Origin: Pseudomonas sp. RIT-PI-S
GTDB lineage: Bacteria > Pseudomonadota > Gammaproteobacteria > Pseudomonadales > Pseudomonadaceae
Assembly (NCBI RefSeq): GCF_025642975.1
Contig: NZ_JANZKJ010000014.1
Span: forward strand, 81,840-145,839
Reading direction: 5' to 3'
DNA: 64,000 nt
In this document: positions 1 through 7,539 of the stretch, in pieces
How the letters are laid out: each line of letters begins with the position of its first letter
How positions within the stretch are numbered: position 1 is the stretch's first letter
Notes under the pieces: model-generated
The model's database searches: none
What the model was told of the DNA's origin: nothing
Seen by the model: only the letters and a program-made list of their open reading frames with translations
Translations under genes and position numbers: made by a program

Positions 1-210
1 GCGGAACAGACCCTCGGCGAGGATTCGCCGCAGCGCCAGCAACTAGGCGATGCGCTAGGCGAGGTGGAACGCACTGCCAAGTCTGTGCGGGCCCTGACCG
101 ATTACCTCGGGCGCCATCCTGAGTCCTTGATCCGCGGGCGAACCCGTGAAGGGCAACCCGATGCCTACCGCTCCAGTTCACCGACCTCCAGGGAATCCGA
201 AGCCCGATGA
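1..210 (+). CDS. pqiB: PqiB-like MCE-domain protein, C-terminal end (partial)
   Basis: The window opens inside a reading frame that runs in frame from base 1 to a TGA at 208-210, so only the last 69 residues are seen. The visible part is a polar, helical tail (ALGEVERTAKSVRALTDYL and LIRGR) of the kind that ends MCE proteins of the PqiB family. These bridge inner and outer membrane and are linked to phospholipid or envelope maintenance. The stop overlaps the ATG of the next gene by 3 bases (ATGA), which indicates translational coupling. The identity rests partly on the neighbour, a PqiC-type lipoprotein; the MCE domains themselves lie outside the window. Confidence 0.75.
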   Translation, partial: AEQTLGEDSPQRQQLGDALGEVERTAKSVRALTDYLGRHPESLIRGRTREGQPDAYRSSSPTSRESEAR

Positions 211-851
211 AAGCCAAGCCCCTACGCGCCCTGGCGCTGTTCGCCCCGCTGGCCCTGCTCGCCGCGTGCGCCTCGGCGCCCACCGGTTACTACACGCTGC
301 TGGCGCCACAGGCGGTGCCCGACCGGTTGCCACTGAGCGCGCCGGCCTACCAGTTCGAAATGCAGCAGGTGCGCATGCCGGTGCAGGTCGATCAACCGCA
401 GCTGGTGGTGCGCCAGGGCCAGGGTAGCCTGGCGATACTGGAAGGCGACCGCTGGGGCGCTCCCCTGGCCGACGAGTTCCACGATGCGCTGACCCAGCGC
501 CTGGAACAGCGCCTGGGCACCCGGGACGTCGCTGGCCTGCCGCGCGCGCCCGGGGTTGCGGTGTTGTCGCTGCGCACCGATGTGCGGCGCTTCGAAACCG
601 TGCTGGGGCAGTATGCGCTGGTGGATGTGGTGTGGAGCCTGGGCCTGTCGGACCCCGGCACCCCGCAGCGGCGCAGCCTGACCTGCTCCACGCTGCTGCG
701 ACAAGATTCCAGCGGAGGGCTGAATGAGCTGGTGCTGGCCCACCAGCAACTGATCGACCGCCTGGCCATGACCATCGCCGGCACCATCAACCACTGGGTG
801 AACGACCACACGAGCACCTGCCCGGCTGTGGCGGGGGCCAAGTCTGCCTGA
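207..851 (+). CDS. pqiC: PqiC-family (YmbA-like, ABC transport auxiliary) lipoprotein
   Basis: 214 residues beginning with a lipoprotein signal peptide and a lipobox ending LAAC at about residue 21, followed by the family's typical YYTLLAP start of the mature domain. The family (DUF330/ABC-type transport auxiliary lipoprotein) sits in the outer membrane facing the periplasm and works with the MCE protein PqiB in envelope lipid transport. The ATG overlaps the stop of the upstream pqiB-like gene, so the two are one operon and coupled. Length is normal for the family. No further gene follows on this strand before an inverted repeat near 917-939. Confidence 0.85.
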   Translation: MKAKPLRALALFAPLALLAACASAPTGYYTLLAPQAVPDRLPLSAPAYQFEMQQVRMPVQVDQPQLVVRQGQGSLAILEGDRWGAPLADEFHDALTQRLEQRLGTRDVAGLPRAPGVAVLSLRTDVRRFETVLGQYALVDVVWSLGLSDPGTPQRRSLTCSTLLRQDSSGGLNELVLAHQQLIDRLAMTIAGTINHWVNDHTSTCPAVAGAKSA

Positions 852-904
852 GGCAATGGTGATAGAGGTTGGCCAGAACGGCCGTGGAAATCAGGCCGGT
901 AGGC

Positions 905-939
905 CCAAAAAAGCCGAGCCCGGCAACCAGTGCCGGGCT
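905..939 (-). terminator. Rho-independent terminator
   Basis: Perfect 9-bp stem (917-925 with 931-939, AGCCCGGCA/TGCCGGGCT) and a 5-nt loop. Read on the minus strand it is followed after CGGC by a run of six T (907-912), so it best serves the repeat-protein gene at 960-1244. It may also stop transcripts coming from pqiC. Confidence 0.7.
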
Positions 940-959
940 TGTTCGGGCTGGAACAGCGC

Positions 960-1244
960 TTAGCCCGCGGTGTTCAACTGGCGGCTGGCGCCATCCTGGG
1001 CAACGGTGTTGAGCTGACGTTCCGCGCCATCCTGGGCAACGCTGTTCAGCTGGCGCTCGGCGCCGTCCTGGGCAACGCTGTTGAGCTGACGTTCGGCGCC
1101 GTCACGGGCCACGCTCTGGCTGTACGGAGCGACGCTGTCGGCGCTGGTGACGCGATCCAGCGGGTGTTGAGCCTGGGAACGGGCGAAGGCGCTACCGCTA
1201 GCCATCAGGGTCAGGGCAATACTCAAAACAAGTTGGCGTTTCAT
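960..1244 (-). CDS. Secreted/periplasmic small protein with four 12-residue repeats
   Basis: 94 residues with a clear Sec signal peptide (KRQ, then a hydrophobic stretch, then SAFA as likely cleavage site near residue 21). The C-terminal half consists of four tandem copies of the 12-residue unit VAQDGAERQLNS with few changes (R for Q in the first, S for E in the last), ending TAG. The DNA repeats with a 36-bp period. A good ribosome site (AAAGGAAG) lies just upstream of the ATG. Similar repeat proteins in Pseudomonas are often labelled phage infection protein, but I cannot infer a biochemical role. It is a single-gene unit ending in a terminator. Confidence 0.75.
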   Translation of the reverse strand: MKRQLVLSIALTLMASGSAFARSQAQHPLDRVTSADSVAPYSQSVARDGAERQLNSVAQDGAERQLNSVAQDGAERQLNTVAQDGASRQLNTAG

Positions 1245-1567
1245 GATCTGGCTTCCTTTGCAGGGGGGTATGTGTGTTCTGTGAAGCCAATGCTACGCCC
1301 CTGGCCGGAATACGGAATTTCATTGATGCAATGGTAAGAATCATCAAAATTGATACAACGCCAGGGATCGTTCCGTAGGGGGTGAAGTCGAACGACGCTC
1401 GCCGGCCTGCCTTTCTCTCCGCACCCTCTGCTGCGACAGCCAATCGCAAAAATAACCTCCCCGGCAGGGGTTTGTTGCTCAACAGCCGCTTCGCCGGCCA
1501 ACCTTTGCAAAAATTTACCGAGCCGCTGCCGTAGCATGAGCAACTTCAACTGACCGGAAGCTGCCCC
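1245..1567. other. Divergent intergenic region
   Basis: 323 bases between the divergent repeat-protein gene and the MFS gene. It must hold both promoters. The AT-richer part around 1310-1360 is the likely promoter area. No convincing small gene or conserved RNA was seen. Confidence 0.5.
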
Positions 1568-2974
1568 ATGACACCCTTGGCCGCTGCAACCCAAACCCCG
1601 CACCGCGCCGCGGGCATTTCTGCTCGCATCGATCGCCTGCCTTCGGTCGCCACGTTGTGGCGGCTGGTCGCTCTGTTGTCGATCGGCGGGTTCTTCGAAC
1701 TCTACGACCTCTTCCAGACGGCCTATATCAGCCCAGGGCTGTTCGACGCGGGGATCTTCAAAAAAGGCGCGGATGGCGCGTTCGGGGTTTCCGACCAGGC
1801 GGCCTTCGCCTCGTCTACCTTCCTCGGCCTGTTCGTCGGCGCCAGTGTGCTTAGCCCGATCGCCGACCGCTTCGGCCGCCGGGCGATCTTTACCTTCGCA
1901 CTGGTGTGGTACACCGCCGCCACCGTGCTGATGGGCCTGCAAAGCAGCGCCATGGGCATCATCCTGTGCCGCTTCGTGGTAGGGGTCGGCCTTGGCATCG
2001 AACTGGTCACCATCGACACCTACCTCAGCGAACTGGTGCCTAAACACCTGCGCAGCACGGCGTTCGCCTTTGCGTTCTTCGTGCAGTTCCTGTCAGTGCC
2101 GGCAGTGGCGCTGATGTCCTGGTGGCTGGTGCCCCAGGCGCCATTCGGTATCGCTGGCTGGCGCTGGGTGGTGCTGGCCAGCGCGGCGTTCGCGTTGTTC
2201 ATCTGGTGGCTGCGCAAGCGCCTGCCCGAGTCTCCGCGCTGGCTGGCGCAACACGGCCGGCTGGATGAAGCCGAGCAGGCACTGTTGCAGATCGAACAGC
2301 GCTGCCAGCAGGACCTGGGCCGGCCACTGCCAGCCCCCCAGGCGCAGGCCATAACCGTCGAAGCCAAGGGGCGCTTCGCCGATATCTGGAAGGCGCCTTA
2401 TCGCCGGCGCGCGGTGATGCTGATCGTGTTCAATATCTTCCAGGCCATCGGTTTCTTCGGCTTCGGCAACTGGCTGCCGGCGCTGCTCAACGGCCAGGGC
2501 ATGGCCACGGCACACAGCCTGGGCTACGCCTTTATCATCACCCTCGCTTACCCGTTGGGGCCGCTGCTGTGCATGGGCCTGGCCAACCGCGTTGAAAACA
2601 AATGGGGCATCGTCGGCTCGGCGCTGTGCACGGTGATCTTCGACTCGCTGTTCGCCTACCAATCCAGCGCCCTCGGGCTGGTGCTCTGCGGGATCATGGT
2701 GACCTTCGCCAATGCCTGGCTGACCTTCAGCTACCACGCCTACCAGAGCGAAATGTTCCCTACGCACATCCGTGCGCGGGCGGTGGGCTTCTGTTATTCG
2801 TTCAGCCGCCTCTCCACGGTGTTCAGCAGCCTGATCATCGGCTTCTTCCTAGAGCATTGGGGCACACCGGGAGTGCTGGCGTTCATCGTCGCCAGCATGT
2901 TGATCGTGATGGTCACCATCGGCGCGTTCGGCCCGCGCACGCGCAACCTGGCACTCGAGGACATCGCACGCTGA
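1568..2974 (+). CDS. MFS transporter (sugar-porter/SV2-like)
   Basis: 468 residues with about twelve hydrophobic segments. The loop after TM2 carries the MFS motif A (DRFGRR) and the central loop has the PESPRWL signature typical of sugar and aromatic-acid porters. Substrate is not evident. GGAAG a few bases before the ATG can serve as ribosome site. Directly downstream lie a decayed LamB-type porin end and a second, broken MFS gene, so this may be the surviving member of a former solute-uptake locus. It shows no frameshift or missing core motif. Confidence 0.85.
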   Translation: MTPLAAATQTPHRAAGISARIDRLPSVATLWRLVALLSIGGFFELYDLFQTAYISPGLFDAGIFKKGADGAFGVSDQAAFASSTFLGLFVGASVLSPIADRFGRRAIFTFALVWYTAATVLMGLQSSAMGIILCRFVVGVGLGIELVTIDTYLSELVPKHLRSTAFAFAFFVQFLSVPAVALMSWWLVPQAPFGIAGWRWVVLASAAFALFIWWLRKRLPESPRWLAQHGRLDEAEQALLQIEQRCQQDLGRPLPAPQAQAITVEAKGRFADIWKAPYRRRAVMLIVFNIFQAIGFFGFGNWLPALLNGQGMATAHSLGYAFIITLAYPLGPLLCMGLANRVENKWGIVGSALCTVIFDSLFAYQSSALGLVLCGIMVTFANAWLTFSYHAYQSEMFPTHIRARAVGFCYSFSRLSTVFSSLIIGFFLEHWGTPGVLAFIVASMLIVMVTIGAFGPRTRNLALEDIAR

Positions 2975-2993
2975 ACATCCCAGGCGCTAGCAC

Positions 2994-3183
2994 CTACCAC
3001 TAGGTTTCCAGCTGCACGCCCACGTTGGAGCCATGGCGCTGGGAGCCGAACGCACCGCTGTCGGACAGCGCCGAGCCTGGTTCCGCTGCCAGTTGCGCGG
3101 CGCGGTTCCAGCGGGCATAGGTGTAATACAGTCGCAACTCGGGCCGCGCCATGAACGCGCGGCCCATGCTGAGCAAGGGAGCG
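2994..3183 (-). pseudogene. Remnant: C-terminal end of a LamB/maltoporin-type porin
   Basis: On the minus strand this stretch reads RPELRLYYTYARWN, then a polar loop, then GSNVGVQLET followed by a stop, W and a second stop. Carbohydrate porins of the LamB family end in a beta strand with an ETWW- or ESWW-like terminus. Here the first Trp codon (TGG) has become TAG (3000-3002) while the second Trp (2997-2999) and the old stop (2994-2996) are still visible. Everything upstream of about base 3183 is gone and replaced by MFS sequence on the other strand. The family assignment is by pattern recognition only. Confidence 0.65.
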
Positions 3184-3932
3184 ATAGTGAAAGAGCGCTT
3201 CCGCCAGCTCGGCGGCGACCTGCCCGCTCCTGCGGGCGAACCACTGCGGCTACATGCCCGCGATCACACCCCGCTTGGGGAGGTATTGACCACGCTGTTC
3301 GTGGCGCATCGGCGGCGCACGGTGGTGGGGCTGACGCTGCTGACCGCGCAGGCGTTCTTCTACAACGCAATTTTCTTCACCTATGCCTTGGTGCTCACGA
3401 ACTTCTACAACGTGGCTTCCACGCACATCGGCTGGTATGTGCTGCCCTTCGCCCTCGGCAACTTCTGCGGCCCGCTGCTGGGGCGGCTGTTCGACGTGAT
3501 TGGCCGCAAGGTAATGGTCGGCACGACCTACTTGCTCTCCGGCGTGCTGCTGGCGATTTCCGGCTACCTCTTCGAACAACAGCTGCTCACGGTCGTGCAG
3601 CAACCCTCGCCTGGATGGTGATTTTCTTCTTCGCCAGTGCCGCGGCCAGCTCGGCGTACCTCACGGTGGCCGAAACCCTCCCGCTGGAAATTCGCGCCCT
3701 GGCCATTGCCGTGTTCTACGCCTTCGGCACCGGCCTGAGCGGCATCGTTGGGCCCATGCTGTTCGGGCAGTTGATCGAGAGCCATGGCCGCACCAATATG
3801 TTTATCGGCTACCTGATCGGTGCGGCGCTGATGCGGGTGGCGGGCCTCGTTCAAGCTCGCTGGGGCGTCGCCGCCGAGCGCCAACCTCTGGAACAGGTGG
3901 CGCGGCCATTGTCCCAGGCGCGGGCGCCCTGA
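3184..3932 (+). pseudogene. Broken MFS transporter (C-terminal half, frameshifted)
   Basis: The sequence encodes the second half of an MFS transporter. It starts in the central cytoplasmic loop (VKERFRQLGG), passes the C-terminal motif A copy (GRLFDVIGRKVM), and reaches EQQLLTV in one frame. Near 3590-3605 the homologous reading jumps to another frame (TLAWMVIFFFASAAASSAYL) and continues to a normal end at 3932. The first six membrane segments are absent. The left edge abuts the porin remnant, consistent with one deletion that fused two genes tail to middle. It is not expected to make a working transporter. Confidence 0.8.
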
Positions 3933-4024
3933 GCGCCCCTTTCAACAGAGCACCCGCAGTCTAGCGAAGGCGCCGGAGCACTGTCATGATTCGTGACATC
4001 TTCGTCTCCAACGCAGGGACCGCC

Positions 4025-4975
4025 ATGAATCGCAACGATCTGCGCCGCGCCGACATCAATCTGTTGATCGTCTTCGAAACACTCATGCACGAGCGTAACG
4101 TGACGCGCACGGCGGAAAAGCTCTTTCTCGGCCAGCCAGCGATCAGCGCGGCACTCAACCGCCTGCGGGCCCTGTTCGATGACCCCTTGTTCATCCGCAC
4201 AGGCCGCTATATGGAGCCGACGGCCCGTGCCGAGGAGATCCTCGTGCAACTATCGCCTGCCCTGGATGCCATGAGTTCGGCGCTCAGTTGCAGCTCAGGG
4301 TTCGATCCTGGCACCAGCCAGGCGACCTTCCGCATAGGGCTGTCCGATGACGTCGAGTACGGGCTGCTGCCTGCGTGCATGCGCCAGCTGCGCCGGGTGG
4401 CCCCGGATATCACCTTGGTGGTGCGCCGAGTGGACTACTGGCAAATGCCTCATCTGTTGGCCTCAGGGGAGATCTCCGTGGGCGTGAGCTATACCCGGGA
4501 CCTTCCGGCGAACGCCAAGCGCAAGTTCCTGCGCTACCAGCGGCCCACGCTGTTGCGCTCGGAGGACCACGGCCCGCCGTTGACCCTGGATCAATACTGC
4601 GAGCGGCCGCATGCCCTGGTGTCTTATGCCGGCGACCTGAGTGGATTCATCGATACCGAACTGGAAAAACTAGGGCGCAGCCGCCGGGTGAAACTGGCGG
4701 TGCCGCAGTTCAGCTCCTTGCCCATCCTGCTCGCGGGCTGTGAGCTGATCGCCACTGTGCCGGGCTACGTAGCCGAAGCCATGGTAGCCAACGGTGGCGT
4801 ACGCGCCGAACCGTTGCCTTTCGAAGCGCCTCAGTTCGAGGTGTCCATGGCCTGGCGCGGCGCGCTCGACACCGACCCTGCCGAGCGCTGGCTGCGCAAC
4901 CAACTGGCGCAGATGATGCGTGAAGTGACGCCGACCGGGGAGGCAGTATCGGCTCCGGTACCTCAGCTGTCATGA
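4025..4975 (+). CDS. LysR-family transcriptional regulator
   Basis: 316 residues with an N-terminal winged helix-turn-helix (DLRRADINLLIVFETL, then TAEKLFLGQPAISAALNRLR) and a C-terminal substrate-binding domain. The DLRR.DLNLL start resembles the NodD/LeuO branch of LysR proteins. I choose the ATG at 4025 rather than the in-frame ATG at 3986 because AGGGA (4015-4019) is spaced 5 bases before it and family members begin close to the DLRR motif. The stop overlaps the end of a small convergent gene by 6 bases. Target genes are unknown; the TSUP permease downstream is one candidate. Confidence 0.85.
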   Translation: MNRNDLRRADINLLIVFETLMHERNVTRTAEKLFLGQPAISAALNRLRALFDDPLFIRTGRYMEPTARAEEILVQLSPALDAMSSALSCSSGFDPGTSQATFRIGLSDDVEYGLLPACMRQLRRVAPDITLVVRRVDYWQMPHLLASGEISVGVSYTRDLPANAKRKFLRYQRPTLLRSEDHGPPLTLDQYCERPHALVSYAGDLSGFIDTELEKLGRSRRVKLAVPQFSSLPILLAGCELIATVPGYVAEAMVANGGVRAEPLPFEAPQFEVSMAWRGALDTDPAERWLRNQLAQMMREVTPTGEAVSAPVPQLS

Positions 4976-5080
4976 GCTGCCAGGCGGTATGCCGTCTTTG
5001 TTGTAGTCCTTGAGCCGTTCCTGCTCTTCGGGCCGCGAATGGGCGGGCGTATCGTCTTTTTGCTTCTTATCGTCCGGCAT
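4970..5080 (-). CDS. Very small hydrophilic protein (36 residues)
   Basis: Begins at an ATG (5078-5080) preceded by a strong ribosome site, GAGGAAAG, 4 bases away. The product starts MPDDKKQKDD, continues with HSRPEEQERLKDYN and ends GIPPGSS: highly charged, no signal peptide and no membrane segment. Its last 6 bases overlap the 3' end of the LysR gene. The strong ribosome site and compositional bias support coding. I recognise no function. Confidence 0.65.
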   Translation of the reverse strand: MPDDKKQKDDTPAHSRPEEQERLKDYNKDGIPPGSS

Positions 5081-5177
5081 GGTGCTTTCCTCTGGGCTTT
5101 TGCGTTGGGCCCACCTGCGCGGGGTGGAGTTCCGCGGCGGTGGTTAGCTCCGTTTGGAATAAGCAAATTCGATAACA

Positions 5178-5193
5178 ATATAGGCCGCTATAT
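5178..5193. promoter_or_regulatory. AT-rich palindrome upstream of the TSUP gene
   Basis: ATATAG-GCCG-CTATAT, arms perfectly complementary, inside a locally AT-rich stretch (about 5155-5220) that stands out from the GC-rich surroundings, 51 bases before the TSUP start. It could be an operator, for instance of a LysR-type protein. No regulator is assigned. Confidence 0.35.
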
Positions 5194-5243
5194 AGTTTGT
5201 GGTTATGCTGCCCGCCGGTTTGGTTATAGGCAGGTAGCGCCCG

Positions 5244-6029
5244 ATGGATTCAAGTTTCTTAGCGTTCAGCTTCGCGGGCCTGCTGGTGGGGTTTATCGTC
5301 GGCATGACCGGTGTAGGCGGCGGATCGCTGATGACGCCCATTCTGCTGTGGTTCGGCATCAACCCTGCGACGGCGGTGGGCACCGACCTTCTCTATGCGG
5401 CCATCACTAAATGCAGCGGGGTATGGGTCCACGGGCGCAACCGTAATATCGATTGGCGCATCACCGGCTGGCTAGCGCTGGGCAGTGTGCCAGCTGCCGC
5501 GGCAACCTTGTGGCTGCTCCAGGGGCTGCATGCCGACACCCAGGCGCTGAATGCGCTGATCAAGAATGCCCTCGCCTACGTGCTCTTCCTCACCGCCCTG
5601 GCGATCAGCTTCCGGCCTCGCTTGCTGGCGTTCGCCAGCCGACAGACCGGTGGCCGCTACAGCCTTGGCCCGCGCGCGCTCAATGGCTGCACAGCCGCGA
5701 CGGGGGTCATCCTCGGCGCCATGGTTTCATTGACGTCCATTGGTGCCGGCGCGCTAGGCACGGTGGCGCTGTTCATGCTCTATCCCATGCTGGCGACCCG
5801 TCGCCTGGTGGGCACGGAAATCGCTCACGCAGTGCCGCTGACGCTCGTCGCCGGCCTGGGGCATGCGGGCATGGGAAATATGGACTGGCCCCTGCTGGGG
5901 CATTTGCTGATCGGCTCGCTACCTGGGATCTACCTGGGCAGCCACCTTTCGGGCCGGGTGCCGGATACGCTGTTACGTCCCTGCCTGGCAGTAATGCTGG
6001 GGTTGATCGGCCTCAAGCTGCTGCACTGA
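5244..6029 (+). CDS. TSUP-family (TauE/SafE) anion permease
   Basis: 261 residues, mostly hydrophobic, with the family's N-terminal signature GMTGVGGGSLMTP followed by NPATAVGTDLLYA, and a second half repeating the theme (TSIGAGALGT). TSUP proteins are inner-membrane carriers for sulfite, sulfonates, sulfoacetate or other small organosulfur or C2 compounds. The substrate here cannot be read from sequence. It stands alone behind an AT-rich promoter region with a palindrome. Confidence 0.85.
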   Translation: MDSSFLAFSFAGLLVGFIVGMTGVGGGSLMTPILLWFGINPATAVGTDLLYAAITKCSGVWVHGRNRNIDWRITGWLALGSVPAAAATLWLLQGLHADTQALNALIKNALAYVLFLTALAISFRPRLLAFASRQTGGRYSLGPRALNGCTAATGVILGAMVSLTSIGAGALGTVALFMLYPMLATRRLVGTEIAHAVPLTLVAGLGHAGMGNMDWPLLGHLLIGSLPGIYLGSHLSGRVPDTLLRPCLAVMLGLIGLKLLH

Positions 6030-6042
6030 GCATGACGGCGGG

Positions 6043-6279
6043 TTAAAGCGAACGAAGGATCCAGGCCAGGCTGCGCCAGGGGTATTGCTCGCCCAAGGCA
6101 CTGGCAGCGCAGGTCGGGTCGTGCATGAATGAGCGGTCGGCTTGGGTCGCGAGCTGTACACCGTGGCAGTAAGGGCACCGCACCATGTCTGCCTCGAGGC
6201 GCCATTGCCGCCCCCACTCGGAGAGTTCCTCGGCCATCCGTTGGTGGCCGGCTCGACGCTCGTCGTTGCTGAACTTCAC
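6043..6279 (-). CDS. Small protein with CPYC motif, function unknown
   Basis: 78 residues. The ATG is preceded by a near-perfect ribosome site (AAGGAGGG). The N-terminal third is charged and helical; residues about 35-38 form CPYC (VRCPYCHG), with a further Cys at about 57, suggesting a metal-binding or thiol function. No signal peptide or membrane segment. It converges with the TSUP gene with a 13-bp gap. I do not recognise the family. Confidence 0.65.
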   Translation of the reverse strand: MKFSNDERRAGHQRMAEELSEWGRQWRLEADMVRCPYCHGVQLATQADRSFMHDPTCAASALGEQYPWRSLAWILRSL

Positions 6280-6364
6280 TCACGCCCTCCTTGACTGCCC
6301 GGTGGTCCCTGGATGCCCACGCGGAGCGTACAGCAAGGCGTAACAATAACCTAGCCGCTGCGCT

Positions 6365-6419
6365 GTAGCAGCCGGCCGTGACCGCGATAACGCCGGCCGC
6401 CGGCAAACCGGGCTGCTAC
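6365..6419. repeat. Single REP-like palindromic element
   Basis: A 55-bp element bounded by GTAGCAGCC and GGGCTGCTAC with an internal GCCGGC-rich palindrome. The same module (GTAGCAGC, CCGCGAT, CGCCGGCAA, GCTGCTRC) recurs in the 170-bp units at 26461-27095, so this is a solitary copy of that repeat family lying between two minus-strand genes. Confidence 0.6.
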
Positions 6420-6455
6420 CGCGACCGGGTGACGCAAAGCCCTATCCGATAAGCG

Positions 6456-6788
6456 TTACAGGCAATCCTTGGCCATGTCGGTCCAGCCATTGGTACCTGC
6501 CCACTCCGGCGGCAGGAATACCCTCACATGGGCCCCCTCGTTGGCGCGGTCGATCTGTGCCCAGGCGGGCGAGGCGCTGTAGGCGGCTTCAACGGTCAGC
6601 TTATAGCCGTTTTCGGTGTCCTCCTTGCGCAAACCCGGCTTGAATGCCGCCCACTTCGGTTCCAGGCACTGGGCGTAACTCTCGGCACTCTTGGCCGTGG
6701 TTGCATCCAGGGGTGCCCTGGGATCGACCGCCTTGCCAGCGCAACCCGCCAACGCCAGCACACCTATCATTGTTATCAGCCGCCGCAT
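6456..6788 (-). CDS. Small lipoprotein, paralogue of the one at 13566-13919
   Basis: 110 residues with a lipoprotein signal peptide ending LAGC at residue 16. The mature part contains YAQCLEPK and NGYKLTV and ends KDCL. The second lipoprotein in this window shares the same order of landmarks (YTQCLA, NGYKVIV, ATEC near the end), including two conserved Cys that could form a disulfide in the periplasm. No domain with a known role is recognised. Confidence 0.75.
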   Translation of the reverse strand: MRRLITMIGVLALAGCAGKAVDPRAPLDATTAKSAESYAQCLEPKWAAFKPGLRKEDTENGYKLTVEAAYSASPAWAQIDRANEGAHVRVFLPPEWAGTNGWTDMAKDCL

Positions 6789-6947
6789 GTAACTTTCTCC
6801 CTGTGTATTGATCTGTGCACTCTAGCAGGCCCAGTGAGCCTGGGCTTCGCCTGTTCTGATCCGCTTTTTTATCGTCGATCTGCCGCTGTTATGCATTGCC
6901 CCGGCGGCGCATGATGCGAGCCTCTTCTTGGCTCAGAGGGCAGCGAA

Positions 6948-7037
6948 ATGGACGGTATCATCATGGTCGCCATCGTGGCGGGCACCTTAGGCTCCTTTGC
7001 CTACGTCATGTACCTGGTTCACAAAGAAAACCGCTAA
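6948..7037 (+). CDS. 29-residue single-span membrane protein
   Basis: ATG at 6948 preceded by GAGGGCAGCGAA, a good ribosome site. The product is one hydrophobic helix (IIMVAIVAGTLGSFAYVMYL) ending in the charged tail VHKENR, like small membrane subunits or stress peptides. It stands alone between two minus-strand genes. The short length makes a chance frame possible, but signal, start and composition fit a real small protein. No function is known to me. Confidence 0.55.
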   Translation: MDGIIMVAIVAGTLGSFAYVMYLVHKENR

Positions 7038-7062
7038 GCCACCCCCGCCTTGGCGCCGCGCC

Positions 7063-7335
7063 CTAACGGCGCGGCCACACGCCCTGGCGCTGCTCTGCGG
7101 CGAACCATTCCTGGTTCGCCTGCAGCTCTTGTCGAAGTTCGGCCACCAGGTTGGAAATCGCCCGGATATTGGTCAGCGGCGCCAACGGCACCCCCACCAC
7201 CAGCAAGTCGATATGACCATTGGCCGGGTCGGTCACCTCAATGGTCATGGTCCCGCCATCGTGCAACATGCAGGTGCAGTGCAGGGGCAGGAAACTGGAT
7301 TGAATGATCTTGAGAACTTCATGCTTTGGAATCAC
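7063..7335 (-). CDS. DUF1652 family protein
   Basis: 90 residues. I choose the GTG at 7333-7335 because AGGGGAG lies 9 bases before it and because the resulting protein aligns residue for residue at its start, and matches in length, with the paralogue at 59020-59292. Shared features are IIxSSFLP near residue 10-17, a Cys-x-Cys at about 20-22, DPANG/NSDRAD in the middle and (R)AISNL(V/I)A(E/G)LR near the end. DUF1652 proteins are small, cytoplasmic and typical of Pseudomonas; no role is established. Longer GTG starts up to 7365 are possible. Confidence 0.75.
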   Translation of the reverse strand: MIPKHEVLKIIQSSFLPLHCTCMLHDGGTMTIEVTDPANGHIDLLVVGVPLAPLTNIRAISNLVAELRQELQANQEWFAAEQRQGVWPRR

Positions 7336-7539
7336 CTGCACTACTCCCCTGACGGCTTCGCACACGGCCGCGTAAAGGCGACTGCGTAGGCTACATAAGA
7401 GTGTTTTGGCCGATCACCGTTCCGTAAGCCAAGCGGCTATAGGCCAGCGTAGTGGCAAAATGAAAAACGGCCAGCTGCCCCGTGAGGAGCAACCGGCGTG
7501 AGGTGGGCGAATGCGAGCTGTTAGCGGCCCACTGCCCGG

